Assembly (NCBI GenBank): GCA_043817345.1
Contig: JBDRGZ010000060.1
Span: 1 to 28,943 of the forward strand
Length of the DNA: 28,943 nt
Reading direction: 5' to 3'
Source: CAYSXS01 sp043817345
GTDB lineage: Bacteria > Patescibacteriota > Patescibacteriia > UBA2196
Shown: one piece after another, positions 15,060 to 22,985 of the stretch
Position numbering within the stretch: the first letter of the stretch is position 1
Layout: every line of letters starts with the position of its first letter
The notes under the pieces: generated by a model
What the model was told of the DNA's origin: nothing
What the model saw: the letters and a program-made list of their open reading frames with translations, nothing else
Databases searched by the model: none
Program-made: the position numbers and the translations under genes

Positions 15060-15198
15060 AAATTTGATTGTCGGTGCAGGTCTCGTTGTAGGTCTCGGTG
15101 CGGGTATAAAATTTTTGTGTAAAATTATTTTTTCGCAAAGATTTTGGAAGCCAATTTATAATTTTTTGATTGCTAAATAAATAACAACAGTTTTTATC

Positions 15199-15240
15199 AA
15201 TCCTTATTCAGAATTTTCTTTTCTGGGTAAGGATTTTTTT
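15199..15240. other. Intergenic hairpin after the PulJ-like gene
   Basis: AATCCTTA (15199-15206) pairs with TAAGGATT (15228-15235), with an inner CAGAA/TTCTG stem. The T run follows on the plus strand only, so it is not a standard terminator for the leftward operon. It could be an mRNA-stabilising or partial-termination structure just downstream of the stop codon. Confidence 0.5.
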
Positions 15241-15841
15241 ACAAATTTTCTTTTAGATTTCTTAAAGTAACATCAGACTCAAGTTCATAATTAAAAGGCG
15301 TCCGATCTTCATATACATTTATATTTAAAAATACATTAACTAATTTAATACTGTTTGGATCTGCAGGTGTTGCTAGTTCCGTATAGTCAGAATCGCGATA
15401 AGTAAAAACCGTGGTTGTATTATTCCTAACATATTGTGAAATTACTTGTATTTCCTCGTCTAGTGGATCATAAGTTAGGGGAGTACCACTAGCTTCTATT
15501 ACTCCCTTTTTAAACTCACTCCCATCCAACCAGTAGTGAACTTTCTCAATTGCATTATCTCGATCAAAGTCAGAATAAAAGATTAGTTCCTGAGGATTAG
15601 CTGATTCAATTGGATATGACCCATTATCACCAGGCAAAGTTTCTCTTAATTCTTTTACCATGGTTTCTACACCTCTTCTAGCTTCTGTTATTGCTGATGA
15701 TTGTTCAAAAGTAAAATTTTGTATTTTGTATGAGTTTGTAATAAAGGACCAAATTACTACACTAGCCACAACAAAAATACTTAGAGCAACTATGAGCTCA
15801 ACCAATGTTACACCTGATTTGTTTTTTTTGATATATATCAT
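15239..15841 (-). CDS. Prepilin of PulJ/PilW type
   Basis: A 200-aa protein with a textbook class III signal: MIYIKKNKSG cut before VTLVELIVALSIFVVASVVI, with Glu at +5. The remainder (about 30-200) fits a minor pilin head, with ETMVKELRETLPGDNGS and ELIFYSDFDRDNAIEKVHYW as in PulJ/PilW-like proteins. Minor pilins of this kind prime assembly and sit at the tip. Its ATG overlaps the stop of the giant prepilin gene (ATGA), so the two are coupled. The prepilin peptidase needed to cut it is not in the window. Confidence 0.9.
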   Translation of the reverse strand: MIYIKKNKSGVTLVELIVALSIFVVASVVIWSFITNSYKIQNFTFEQSSAITEARRGVETMVKELRETLPGDNGSYPIESANPQELIFYSDFDRDNAIEKVHYWLDGSEFKKGVIEASGTPLTYDPLDEEIQVISQYVRNNTTTVFTYRDSDYTELATPADPNSIKLVNVFLNINVYEDRTPFNYELESDVTLRNLKENL

Positions 15842-18213
15842 GGTATTGTCATTATTATTTCTTCAATATGGTAACCAGAGAGTTCAAAGGTGTCAGAGTA
15901 GTTTTCATAACCGCTAGCTGTTATATTAAGAAAAGTTTCAGATTCAATCCAAGGAGTAAAATATACTTGTCCAGAAGCATTAGTAACTAATATTTCATCA
16001 TAGCTTGGATTAGTGGTATATAGATGAACATTTACACTATCAATAGGCACTTCGTTTATGTCTTTGACAGTAATTAATGCAGAATGATTTGCCTTAGCTG
16101 AAAGGCCTAATGTAATAACTGTTGTACTGGCTGGTAACAAGTTTAATGGTTGTGTCGGTGTTGTTTCAGATATATTATATACTGAGCTTATGGGTAAACT
16201 AAAACTATATGAGTCCCATTCTAAATTTGGTATTTCAATCAATCCATCATAGCCAGTTGAGTGGCTACTTTCGGCGTTTTTATATACAGGTAATTCATCA
16301 GAATCATAACCAATTATTTTATTACCTCTCATATTAAAATCTATATTACTTATTATATATGATCCAGATTTTTTATCTTCCTTGTCCTCTTCACCACCAA
16401 TTGTTATACAGCTTTGAGTCATTGAACAGTACTGAAATCTTATCCAATTACTACTCCTTACATTTGTGGATATTCTAAATTCATCAACAAAAGTACCTGA
16501 TTGGCAAAGATCAGCTTCTGTTCCTAAATATATTGTGTTTGGACTAGGGTCTTGATTTTCATCAAATGTATCTTCTAAATTTCCATTTTTGTATATCCTA
16601 AACCTGGCTTCGCTAGAACCCCCCCCATCCCAGTCCATTGATAGGGTATATAAATCGAATCCACCATTACCAAATTTTGTTTTATCACTATTCCTTTTTG
16701 CATCATTATTGTAATCTGTATATTCAATATATGATTCAGGTGGGTTGCCTTGACTACCAATAGTTAATCCAGTCCAGCGTCCCGATGTGATAACAAATTG
16801 GTCAGATTGATTTGACCACGGTGCAGAAGAAACTCCTGCAACCCAAAAATTAATTGTCCAGTCGCTCCCATCTCCTATACCGGTTGACTTTGGCAAAACA
16901 CCATTATATGGATCATGTGCTTGCATATATAGGGTGTCAGATACAGCTCCTCCAGAATTCCATGTCCAGGTAGGCAACAAAGAAGCATCGGATCTATTAC
17001 CCGAAGAATCGGCCATCGCAGAACCTTGTCCTTCCATATGCCAAACTACACCGTAACCATTATCCCATACAGATAATTTATCTTGATTGTCTATGGCTGA
17101 ATTATTATTATAGTACATGTATATATAGTCTACATTAGAATATTTATTTATTCGTGGAACTTTTACCCACACATATGAATATCCTGATTCGTCCCAGTCT
17201 TCTATTTCATAAGGTAATTCTGTTACATTATCACTATCTACAAACCTAATGTCTTCGCCACTATCTTTTGTTTTTGCATAATCAATATTATCTGAATATA
17301 GTTTTATTAAAACAGGGACATTGTCTAAATTTTCACTTGAGGCAGTATTATCAAATGTTATTTTTTTCCTGTAATTCCAAGCAGTACTCCACCAATCATC
17401 ATATACGTTATATACTGTACCCACTATCATTGTGCCAAACTCATCAATCGCAAAACTAATATTAGTTGTTTGATTTTCAAAAACACTAGCATGTGGTTTT
17501 TCAGGACTTGGCAATTCAGCTGTCACTCCATAGGTTTGTTCAGAAGAATAGCCTGTTTTTGAAACGGTAATTTCGTAACTTTCAACAGATTCTGGTGAGC
17601 CTGGCAAGATTACATATCCTTGATCATCTGTAACAGTAGTAATATCAATATTAGGTTCTATGGCTGTGTTTTGTATAGTAACATCTGCTTGAGAAACAGG
17701 TTGTCCACTTGCATTGTATACTAATATTTTTAATGTTCCACCACCAACAGCACTTTCTAGTCCTAGTGGCATAATGTCGGTCATAAATATGATCGGTTTA
17801 TGTGCAAAACGGTATGGCCATGATATTTCTACCTTTATTCTTTTGTAATCGGTATTTAAGGTATCATCTGGATCACCATCTTGTGTTCCGTCAAACACAT
17901 CATCAATATATATAACCTGAGTTCTTACAGCAAATTCAATATTATTACGTGTTATTTGTTCAAGTTGTTCAATTGGTCCATTTGGAATACCTCCAACAGT
18001 TCCAACATCCTCATAATCTAAATTATGTGCCATTTCAATTTTTTGAGTAGCTAATTGTGTAGCAGTAATTTTAGCTTTAGATTCCCAAATTACTTTTAGA
18101 GACATGTTGAATAAGGAATAGATAGTTAAAACAGCCAAAGCTAAAATTAGGATACCTATTAAAGTTTCCACCAAAGTAAATCCTTGGTTGTTTTTTGTTT
18201 TTACTTTTTTCAG
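15838..18213 (-). CDS. Giant adhesin-like prepilin with DUF2341 and LamG-like regions, probable CTG start
   Basis: A large prepilin, about 791 aa against the usual 150-200. The class III signal reads KKVKTKNNQG | FTLVETLIGI with Glu at +5. No ATG, GTG or TTG lies upstream in frame after the pilC stop, so I place the start at CTG 18213-18211 (12 bases after that stop); the TTG at 18174 would cut the signal in half. Next come a pilin helix, a carboxypeptidase-regulatory-like Ig domain (about 155-235, GYVILPGSPE), DUF2341 (about 270-395, WWSTAWNYRKKITFDN), a LamG/concanavalin-like domain (about 395-565, VVWHMEGQG, DEFRIS) and further Ig-like domains to the end. Such domains bind glycans or proteins; a pilus-borne adhesin is the likely role. 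Confidence 0.88.
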   Translation of the reverse strand: MKKVKTKNNQGFTLVETLIGILILALAVLTIYSLFNMSLKVIWESKAKITATQLATQKIEMAHNLDYEDVGTVGGIPNGPIEQLEQITRNNIEFAVRTQVIYIDDVFDGTQDGDPDDTLNTDYKRIKVEISWPYRFAHKPIIFMTDIMPLGLESAVGGGTLKILVYNASGQPVSQADVTIQNTAIEPNIDITTVTDDQGYVILPGSPESVESYEITVSKTGYSSEQTYGVTAELPSPEKPHASVFENQTTNISFAIDEFGTMIVGTVYNVYDDWWSTAWNYRKKITFDNTASSENLDNVPVLIKLYSDNIDYAKTKDSGEDIRFVDSDNVTELPYEIEDWDESGYSYVWVKVPRINKYSNVDYIYMYYNNNSAIDNQDKLSVWDNGYGVVWHMEGQGSAMADSSGNRSDASLLPTWTWNSGGAVSDTLYMQAHDPYNGVLPKSTGIGDGSDWTINFWVAGVSSAPWSNQSDQFVITSGRWTGLTIGSQGNPPESYIEYTDYNNDAKRNSDKTKFGNGGFDLYTLSMDWDGGGSSEARFRIYKNGNLEDTFDENQDPSPNTIYLGTEADLCQSGTFVDEFRISTNVRSSNWIRFQYCSMTQSCITIGGEEDKEDKKSGSYIISNIDFNMRGNKIIGYDSDELPVYKNAESSHSTGYDGLIEIPNLEWDSYSFSLPISSVYNISETTPTQPLNLLPASTTVITLGLSAKANHSALITVKDINEVPIDSVNVHLYTTNPSYDEILVTNASGQVYFTPWIESETFLNITASGYENYSDTFELSGYHIEEIIMTIP

Positions 18214-18225
18214 ATAAAGAAAATT

Positions 18226-19605
18226 TTAATTGATTGCTTCACCCAAAGAATACATTGGCATTAAGACAGAAATAGCCATGAAACCAACACCAAAACCTAA
18301 TATTAACATTAAGACAGGTTCAATGATGGATGGTAGGTTTTCCATTGTTTGATCTACCTCTTCTTCATAAAAACTTGCAATTTCATCTAAGATATCTTCA
18401 ACAGAACCAGATTCTTCTCCTACAGTAACCATTTGAGTAACAACTGGTGGAAAAAGTTTAGGATATTCACGGAGAATAGTATTCATTTCAGTTCCTTTCT
18501 TAACTTTTTCTGCCGCATCAAATAGGGCTTCTTTGTAATACATATTACCCAATGTCTTGGCTGTTATTTTAAAACTTTTTATTATAGAAATTCCTGATTT
18601 TGTTAGTGATGACATTGTTCGAGCAAAACGTGCTAAATTAATCTTTTTAACAATCGGGGAAAGAACAGGTGCGGTTAAAAAGAATTTATGTAATATTGCT
18701 TTTCCTTTTTTTGTTTTTATGGCCTTGAGGAAAACAAGTACTAATACAATAGTAGTCAAAGCGACAAAGAAACCATTATTTTCAACAAATTTAGAAATGG
18801 CAATTAAAATACGTGTTGGTAATGGAAGTTCTGCATTAAAATCATCAAAGATAGACATAAACTTTGGCATAACAAAAACAATCATACCAACACCAATACC
18901 AATCATTGCTACAATCACAATAATGGGGTATATCATTGCCCCACGAACCTTAGAAATTAATGCATGACTTCTTTTTAATTGTTTATGGACTTGAAGTAAT
19001 ATTTCTTCTAAATTACCAGAGGCTTCACCAGAAGCAACCATACTAACAAAAAGGTCATTAAATGTTTTAGGATAAGTTGCTAATGATTTTGAAAAAGCAT
19101 CTCCTTTTTCAACTTTTCTTGTTACATCTTTTAAAATATTTTTTAATTTCTTATTGGATGATTGTTTTGTAATTGCTCTAAGTGCTTGACCAAGAGAAAG
19201 GCCTGCTTTAAGCATGATTCCTAAATTTTGTATAAAAAATATCTTTTGTGTTAATGGAACAGAGCCTGTATTTTCAGCCCAGTCATTTATTTTTTTAAAG
19301 TAATATGTGAAATTTTTCTTTTTTGAATCAAGTTTTTCTAATCCATCTTCTTCTGTTTCTTCTTCATCTTCATTATCGTCATCCTTTGTCTCAAGTTCTT
19401 TTAACACAGTTTCTTCATCAGCCTCCTCATCTTTGTTTTTCATCTTGTTTCTTAACACTTCCAATAAACCAGATTTTTTGTCTGGTTGTTTTTCTTTTTC
19501 TGTCTCACCCAAAAGTTTTTCATCATCATCTATTTCTTCACTAATTTCTTTGATTTGAAAATCTAGATCAGATAATGTTTTCTCAGATTTTGTTTTTGTT
19601 TTCAT
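18226..19605 (-). CDS. pilC: Type IV pilus inner-membrane platform protein PilC with acidic N-terminal extension
   Basis: A 459-aa protein. Residues about 122-447 hold the two T2SSF repeats: FFIQNLGIMLKAGLSLGQAL with ASGEASGNLEEIL, and FARTMSSLTKSGISIIKSFK with VGEESGSVEDILDEI; three membrane segments lie at about 220-245, 275-293 and 428-450. PilC is the rotor that the ATPase PilB turns to add pilins. The first 110 residues are an added, charged, probably disordered tail that is mostly Asp/Glu/Lys (DDDNEDEEETEEDG), not present in typical PilC. It follows pilB across an 84-base gap carrying an 8-bp tandem repeat. Confidence 0.94.
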   Translation of the reverse strand: MKTKTKSEKTLSDLDFQIKEISEEIDDDEKLLGETEKEKQPDKKSGLLEVLRNKMKNKDEEADEETVLKELETKDDDNEDEEETEEDGLEKLDSKKKNFTYYFKKINDWAENTGSVPLTQKIFFIQNLGIMLKAGLSLGQALRAITKQSSNKKLKNILKDVTRKVEKGDAFSKSLATYPKTFNDLFVSMVASGEASGNLEEILLQVHKQLKRSHALISKVRGAMIYPIIVIVAMIGIGVGMIVFVMPKFMSIFDDFNAELPLPTRILIAISKFVENNGFFVALTTIVLVLVFLKAIKTKKGKAILHKFFLTAPVLSPIVKKINLARFARTMSSLTKSGISIIKSFKITAKTLGNMYYKEALFDAAEKVKKGTEMNTILREYPKLFPPVVTQMVTVGEESGSVEDILDEIASFYEEEVDQTMENLPSIIEPVLMLILGFGVGFMAISVLMPMYSLGEAIN

Positions 19606-19653
19606 GTTTCTAAATTTACCCTAAGTATTTAAGATTAGTTGGTTGGGAATTCC

Positions 19654-19685
19654 AAAACTCTAAAACTCTAACCACCTAAAACTCT
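19654..19685. repeat. 8-bp tandem repeat between pilB and pilC
   Basis: Four consecutive 8-nt units: AAAACTCT, AAAACTCT, AACCACCT, AAAACTCT. It lies in the only sizeable gap between pilB and pilC and so would be in the mRNA leader of pilC. Confidence 0.75.
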
Positions 19686-19689
19686 AGTA

Positions 19690-21459
19690 TTATTCTTGTG
19701 TTACCCTAATAATTTCTTCAATTGTTGTTATTCCTTGTTTGGCTTTTAAAAATCCATCTTGTGATATTGTAACCATGCCTTCTTCCTTGGCTAATCTATT
19801 AATCTCATCAGCTGAAGCTTTTTTTAGAATTAATTCACCAACACCTTCGGATATTTCTAAAACTTCATATATTCCAATTCTACCTTTATATCCAGTCTTG
19901 CTACATTGTTTACATCCTTTACCTTTATAGAAAAGCATAGAAGAAAGAGGGTCTTTTCTGTCTTTAACAGCTCCTTGTTTAATTAAAATCTTTTTTAACT
20001 CTTCAATATTGAATTTTTTTTCTAAGTCTTTAATAATTTCTTTTGTTAGGTTATATGAAACAATACAGTTTTTACAAATTTTTCTAACTAAACGCTGAGC
20101 AATAATTACATTTGTAGTGGTTGCAATTAAGAATGGTTCAATCTTCATATCTCCTAAACGGGGAAGTGTTGTAGCTGCGTCATTGGTGTGTAGTGTAGAT
20201 AAAACCAAATGGCCAGTCATTGCAGCATTAACAGCAATATCTGCTGTTTCATTATCACGAATTTCTCCAACCATAATTACATCTGGGTCTTGACGTAAGA
20301 AGGCCCTTAAACCACCTGCAAATGTATATCCAATTTTTGGATTAACTTGTGATTGGTTAATCCTTGGCATCCTATATTCAATTGGATCTTCAACTGTAGT
20401 AATATTTACACCAGGTTTATTCAACATGTGCATGATTGTATACAAAGTAGTTGTTTTACCAGAACCAGTAGGCCCAGTAACCAATATCATTCCGTGTGGT
20501 TTTTCAGTGTTGCGTGTAACTTTTTCTAAAGTTTGGTCTTGAAAACCCAATTGATCAAGGGTTAATACATCACTAGTCTCATTTAAAAGACGCATAACAA
20601 TTTTTTCTCCATCAAAAACAGGAATAATGGATACACGAAAAGATATTTTATAGTCATTGGTTTGAATTTTAAACCTCCCATCTTGAGGTAAACGATGTTC
20701 ATCAAGTTTTAGGTTTGATAATATTTTAATTCTAGCAATGATACCTGCAACAGATTTTTTAGGCAATGTCATTACATCTTTTAAAATACCATCAATACGA
20801 TAACGAACCACAACTTCTTTTTCTTGTGGTTCTATGTGTATATCTGAAGCACTTTCAAAAATTGCATATTCTAGCAAAGTATCAACTATTTTAATAATTG
20901 GCAGATCTTCTGCCATTTGTTTTAATTGGTCGACATCTCCTGACGCAATTTTTTTACCACCCTTAGCTTTGGTCTTAGCAAGGATTTTTTTCTTTTTATC
21001 CGTTGTAATTTTTTCTAATTCAGCTTCTAATCCTTTATGGTATTGTTTTAAGGCTTCTTGCAAAGAGGCAGGAGTAGTTAAGAATAACTTGATAGTTAAA
21101 TCAGTTTTTTTCTTTAAAAACTCAAAAGTTTCAATATCATCTGGATCAAGACAAGCTATTTTCAATTCCTTTTCATTTTTATCAAAAGCAACTATCTGAT
21201 GAGTCCTTGCTATTGGTTCAGTTATTGTTTCTAATATATCTTTCTTAATCTCATCTTCTTTTAGAATAATGAAAGGTATTTTATAGTATTTAGCCAATAC
21301 TTCATAAACTGTTTCTTCTGCAATAATAGTTTCTTTGATTAAGAGATCAATCAAGCTCATCTTACTTTTTTCTGCTTGTTTGTTAAATTTATCAAATTCT
21401 TTAGCAGTAATGATTTTAGCTTTTGTTAATATTTTTTTAATATCTTTATCTTCGAGCAT
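19690..21459 (-). CDS. pilB: Type IV pilus extension ATPase PilB
   Basis: A 589-aa hexameric secretion ATPase that powers pilus extension. It has an MshEN-type N-terminal domain (about 1-150), then the PilB core: Walker A GPTGSGKTTT with Lys335, the Walker B / Asp-box region QDPDVIMVGEIRD, the His box HLVLSTLHTNDAA, and the tetracysteine zinc site C462, C465, C516, C519 (CKNC and CKQC). The zinc site marks it as PilB/GspE rather than PilT. First gene of the leftward operon; no PilT retraction ATPase lies in the window. Confidence 0.97.
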   Translation of the reverse strand: MLEDKDIKKILTKAKIITAKEFDKFNKQAEKSKMSLIDLLIKETIIAEETVYEVLAKYYKIPFIILKEDEIKKDILETITEPIARTHQIVAFDKNEKELKIACLDPDDIETFEFLKKKTDLTIKLFLTTPASLQEALKQYHKGLEAELEKITTDKKKKILAKTKAKGGKKIASGDVDQLKQMAEDLPIIKIVDTLLEYAIFESASDIHIEPQEKEVVVRYRIDGILKDVMTLPKKSVAGIIARIKILSNLKLDEHRLPQDGRFKIQTNDYKISFRVSIIPVFDGEKIVMRLLNETSDVLTLDQLGFQDQTLEKVTRNTEKPHGMILVTGPTGSGKTTTLYTIMHMLNKPGVNITTVEDPIEYRMPRINQSQVNPKIGYTFAGGLRAFLRQDPDVIMVGEIRDNETADIAVNAAMTGHLVLSTLHTNDAATTLPRLGDMKIEPFLIATTTNVIIAQRLVRKICKNCIVSYNLTKEIIKDLEKKFNIEELKKILIKQGAVKDRKDPLSSMLFYKGKGCKQCSKTGYKGRIGIYEVLEISEGVGELILKKASADEINRLAKEEGMVTISQDGFLKAKQGITTIEEIIRVTQE

Positions 21460-21592
21460 AGTGTATGAGATTAAATATATATTATTGTGGACAATTTAAG
21501 TATATCATACATTTAATGAAAATGTAACCTATATATTTGATTTTTAGGTATATGTAGAGGTATAATGAATGCAAGAGAATTAATATATTTTT

Positions 21593-21934
21593 ATGGGTAT
21601 TTTATCAAAAAATAAAGTGATTAACAGGAACTTCATTTTAAGTTTTGTCTTAAATTTACTTCTGTGGAGCTTTTTATATTGGAAAATACAACCCCAAGTT
21701 GATCCAATTGTTTTAAACTACAACATATATTTTGGAATTAGCTTAATTGGTGCCTGGTGGCAAGTTTTTTTGTTTCCTTTAGTAGGTTTAGTTATTTGGT
21801 TAATTAATTTAATTTTAGTTGCTATTTGGTCTAAAAAAGAAAGACTATTAGCTTCATTTTTATCATATACAACAACTTTAATACAAATTCTTTTAATCAT
21901 AGTTAGTATTTTTATGGTTATGGTGAATGGGTAA
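21593..21934 (+). CDS. 113-aa membrane protein of unknown function
   Basis: Three hydrophobic segments: about 13-30 (FILSFVLNLLLWSFLYW), 51-77 (LIGAWWQVFLFPLVGLVIWL) and 86-109. An N-terminal basic patch KNKVINRN precedes the first, so the N-terminus is probably inside. A TATAAT at 21561-21566 is 26 bases before the ATG. This kind of small three-TM protein is common beside pilus genes in CPR, but I recognise no family. Downstream is repeat copy 5. Confidence 0.7.
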   Translation: MGILSKNKVINRNFILSFVLNLLLWSFLYWKIQPQVDPIVLNYNIYFGISLIGAWWQVFLFPLVGLVIWLINLILVAIWSKKERLLASFLSYTTTLIQILLIIVSIFMVMVNG

Positions 21935-21947
21935 AGTTTTTTTCTAA

Positions 21948-22100
21948 TGTCATCCTGAATGTCTTTTAAGGTTGTTAGGAATGAAGGATCTAGTTATAAA
22001 AATAATCAGAAATAAATAATTACACTAAAATAAAAAAATATAAATTAAAAAAGTACGGGATCTTTCGACTCGTCCTTAAAAGGACTCGCTCAAGATGACA
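21948..22100. repeat. Dispersed palindromic repeat copy 5, supplying the CofE-like start codon
   Basis: TGTCATCCTGAATGTC...GAAGGATCT at the left and GGGATCTTTCGACTCG...CTCAAGATGACA at the right, enclosing an AT-rich core. The ATG in the right end (22095-22097) opens the CofE-like frame. Confidence 0.85.
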
Positions 22101-22766
22101 TTATCTATCAAAGTAGAAAACAAAACATATTTACGTTTTCCAATTAAAACTCATTTAATTACTAAAGATGATAAATTGGAAAATGTAGTTCAAAAATATA
22201 TTATCTCTGAGTTAAAAGATAAAGATATTGTGGTTATGTCTGAAAGGATGGTAGCTATTACCCAAGGAAGATTAATTCATGAAGATGAGATAAAAGCAAC
22301 TTGGTTGTCTAAGGTTTTAATTAAATTTGTTAAAAAATGGCCCAATGATCCAGGTTTTAGGAACGCAGAGAAAATGCAATTAGTTATTGATATTGTTGGT
22401 ATTCCTAGAATCCTTTTAGCTGCCTTTATTAGTGCCATAACTAAACCATTTGGAATTAGGGGTTTATTCTATAGAATATGTGGGAATCAGGTTTCAGAAA
22501 TTGATGGCTTTGCACCTGGTACAATTCCTCCATATGATAAATATGCAGTTTTAGGACCTAAAGACCCAGATAAAGTATGTAATACTTTAGCTGAAAAATT
22601 TAATTCCCAGTTTGCAATTGTTGATGCAAACAATATTGATGTAGCTGTTTTAGGAGTAAGTGATAATTTAAAGATATCTAAAGCAGAACTACGTTTAACA
22701 TTTATTGATAATCCTATTGGACAAGGATTAGAACAAACCCCTGTTTGTATAGTTCGTTGTTTATAA
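22095..22766 (+). CDS. CofE-like F420-0:gamma-glutamyl ligase family protein
   Basis: A 223-aa protein of the CofE family (FPIKTHLITKDDKLENVV, IVVMSERMVAITQGR). Classical CofE adds glutamates to coenzyme F420. Nothing else here hints at F420, and an extra hydrophobic stretch (IPRILLAAFISAITKPF, about 105-122) replaces part of the usual fold, so a different carboxylate-amine ligation is likely. The start is forced: the frame has a stop six codons upstream, and the only ATG before essential N-terminal sequence lies within repeat copy 5. There is no Shine-Dalgarno. Substrate unknown. Confidence 0.75.
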   Translation: MTLSIKVENKTYLRFPIKTHLITKDDKLENVVQKYIISELKDKDIVVMSERMVAITQGRLIHEDEIKATWLSKVLIKFVKKWPNDPGFRNAEKMQLVIDIVGIPRILLAAFISAITKPFGIRGLFYRICGNQVSEIDGFAPGTIPPYDKYAVLGPKDPDKVCNTLAEKFNSQFAIVDANNIDVAVLGVSDNLKISKAELRLTFIDNPIGQGLEQTPVCIVRCL

Positions 22767-22796
22767 TGTCATTCTGAGTGAAGCGAAGAATCTGAA
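22767..22796. repeat. Dispersed repeat copy 6, half element
   Basis: TGTCATTCTGAGTGAAGCGAAGAATCTGAA, a single left end starting right after the CofE-like stop codon. Confidence 0.75.
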
Positions 22797-22803
22797 ACTT
22801 TGA

Positions 22804-22833
22804 TTGGATGTATATTTTGTTTTCTGTTATAAT
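22804..22833 (+). promoter_or_regulatory. Promoter of the DUF4012 gene
   Basis: TTGGAT (22804-22809), 18 nt, TATAAT (22828-22833) with a TGT extension. A second TATAAT is at 22840-22845. The mRNA leader would be about 140 nt and contain repeat copy 7. Confidence 0.5.
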
Positions 22834-22856
22834 TTTTGTTATAATTAATGTAGACT

Positions 22857-22957
22857 TGTCATCCTGAACATTCCACCCCTGTCATCCTGAACTTGGTTCA
22901 GGATAAAACAAACAGATCGGAAGGAGTGTTAAATCCCGAAATAAATTCGGGATGACA
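22857..22957. repeat. Dispersed palindromic repeat copy 7, in the DUF4012 leader
   Basis: TGTCATCCTGAACATTCC, then TGTCATCCTGAACTTGGTTCAGGAT, then AAATCCCGAAATAAATTCGGGATGACA: two nested palindromes with the family ends. Lies between the likely promoter and the ATG at 22986. Confidence 0.85.
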
Positions 22958-22985
22958 AAATAAATAAATTTAAAATTTTTAATAT

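Noticed and set aside
14989..15180. 63-codon plus-strand frame with VGAGLVVGLGAG
   Set aside because: Composed of repeat copy 4 and the GC-rich quasi-repeat; looks like translated repeat rather than a gene.
15199..15240. Hairpin as a terminator of the pilus operon
   Set aside because: The T run is on the plus strand, opposite to the operon; kept only as a hairpin.
18557..18967. 136-codon plus-strand frame
   Set aside because: Antisense to the conserved PilC core.
20834..21199. 121-codon plus-strand frame
   Set aside because: Antisense to PilB.
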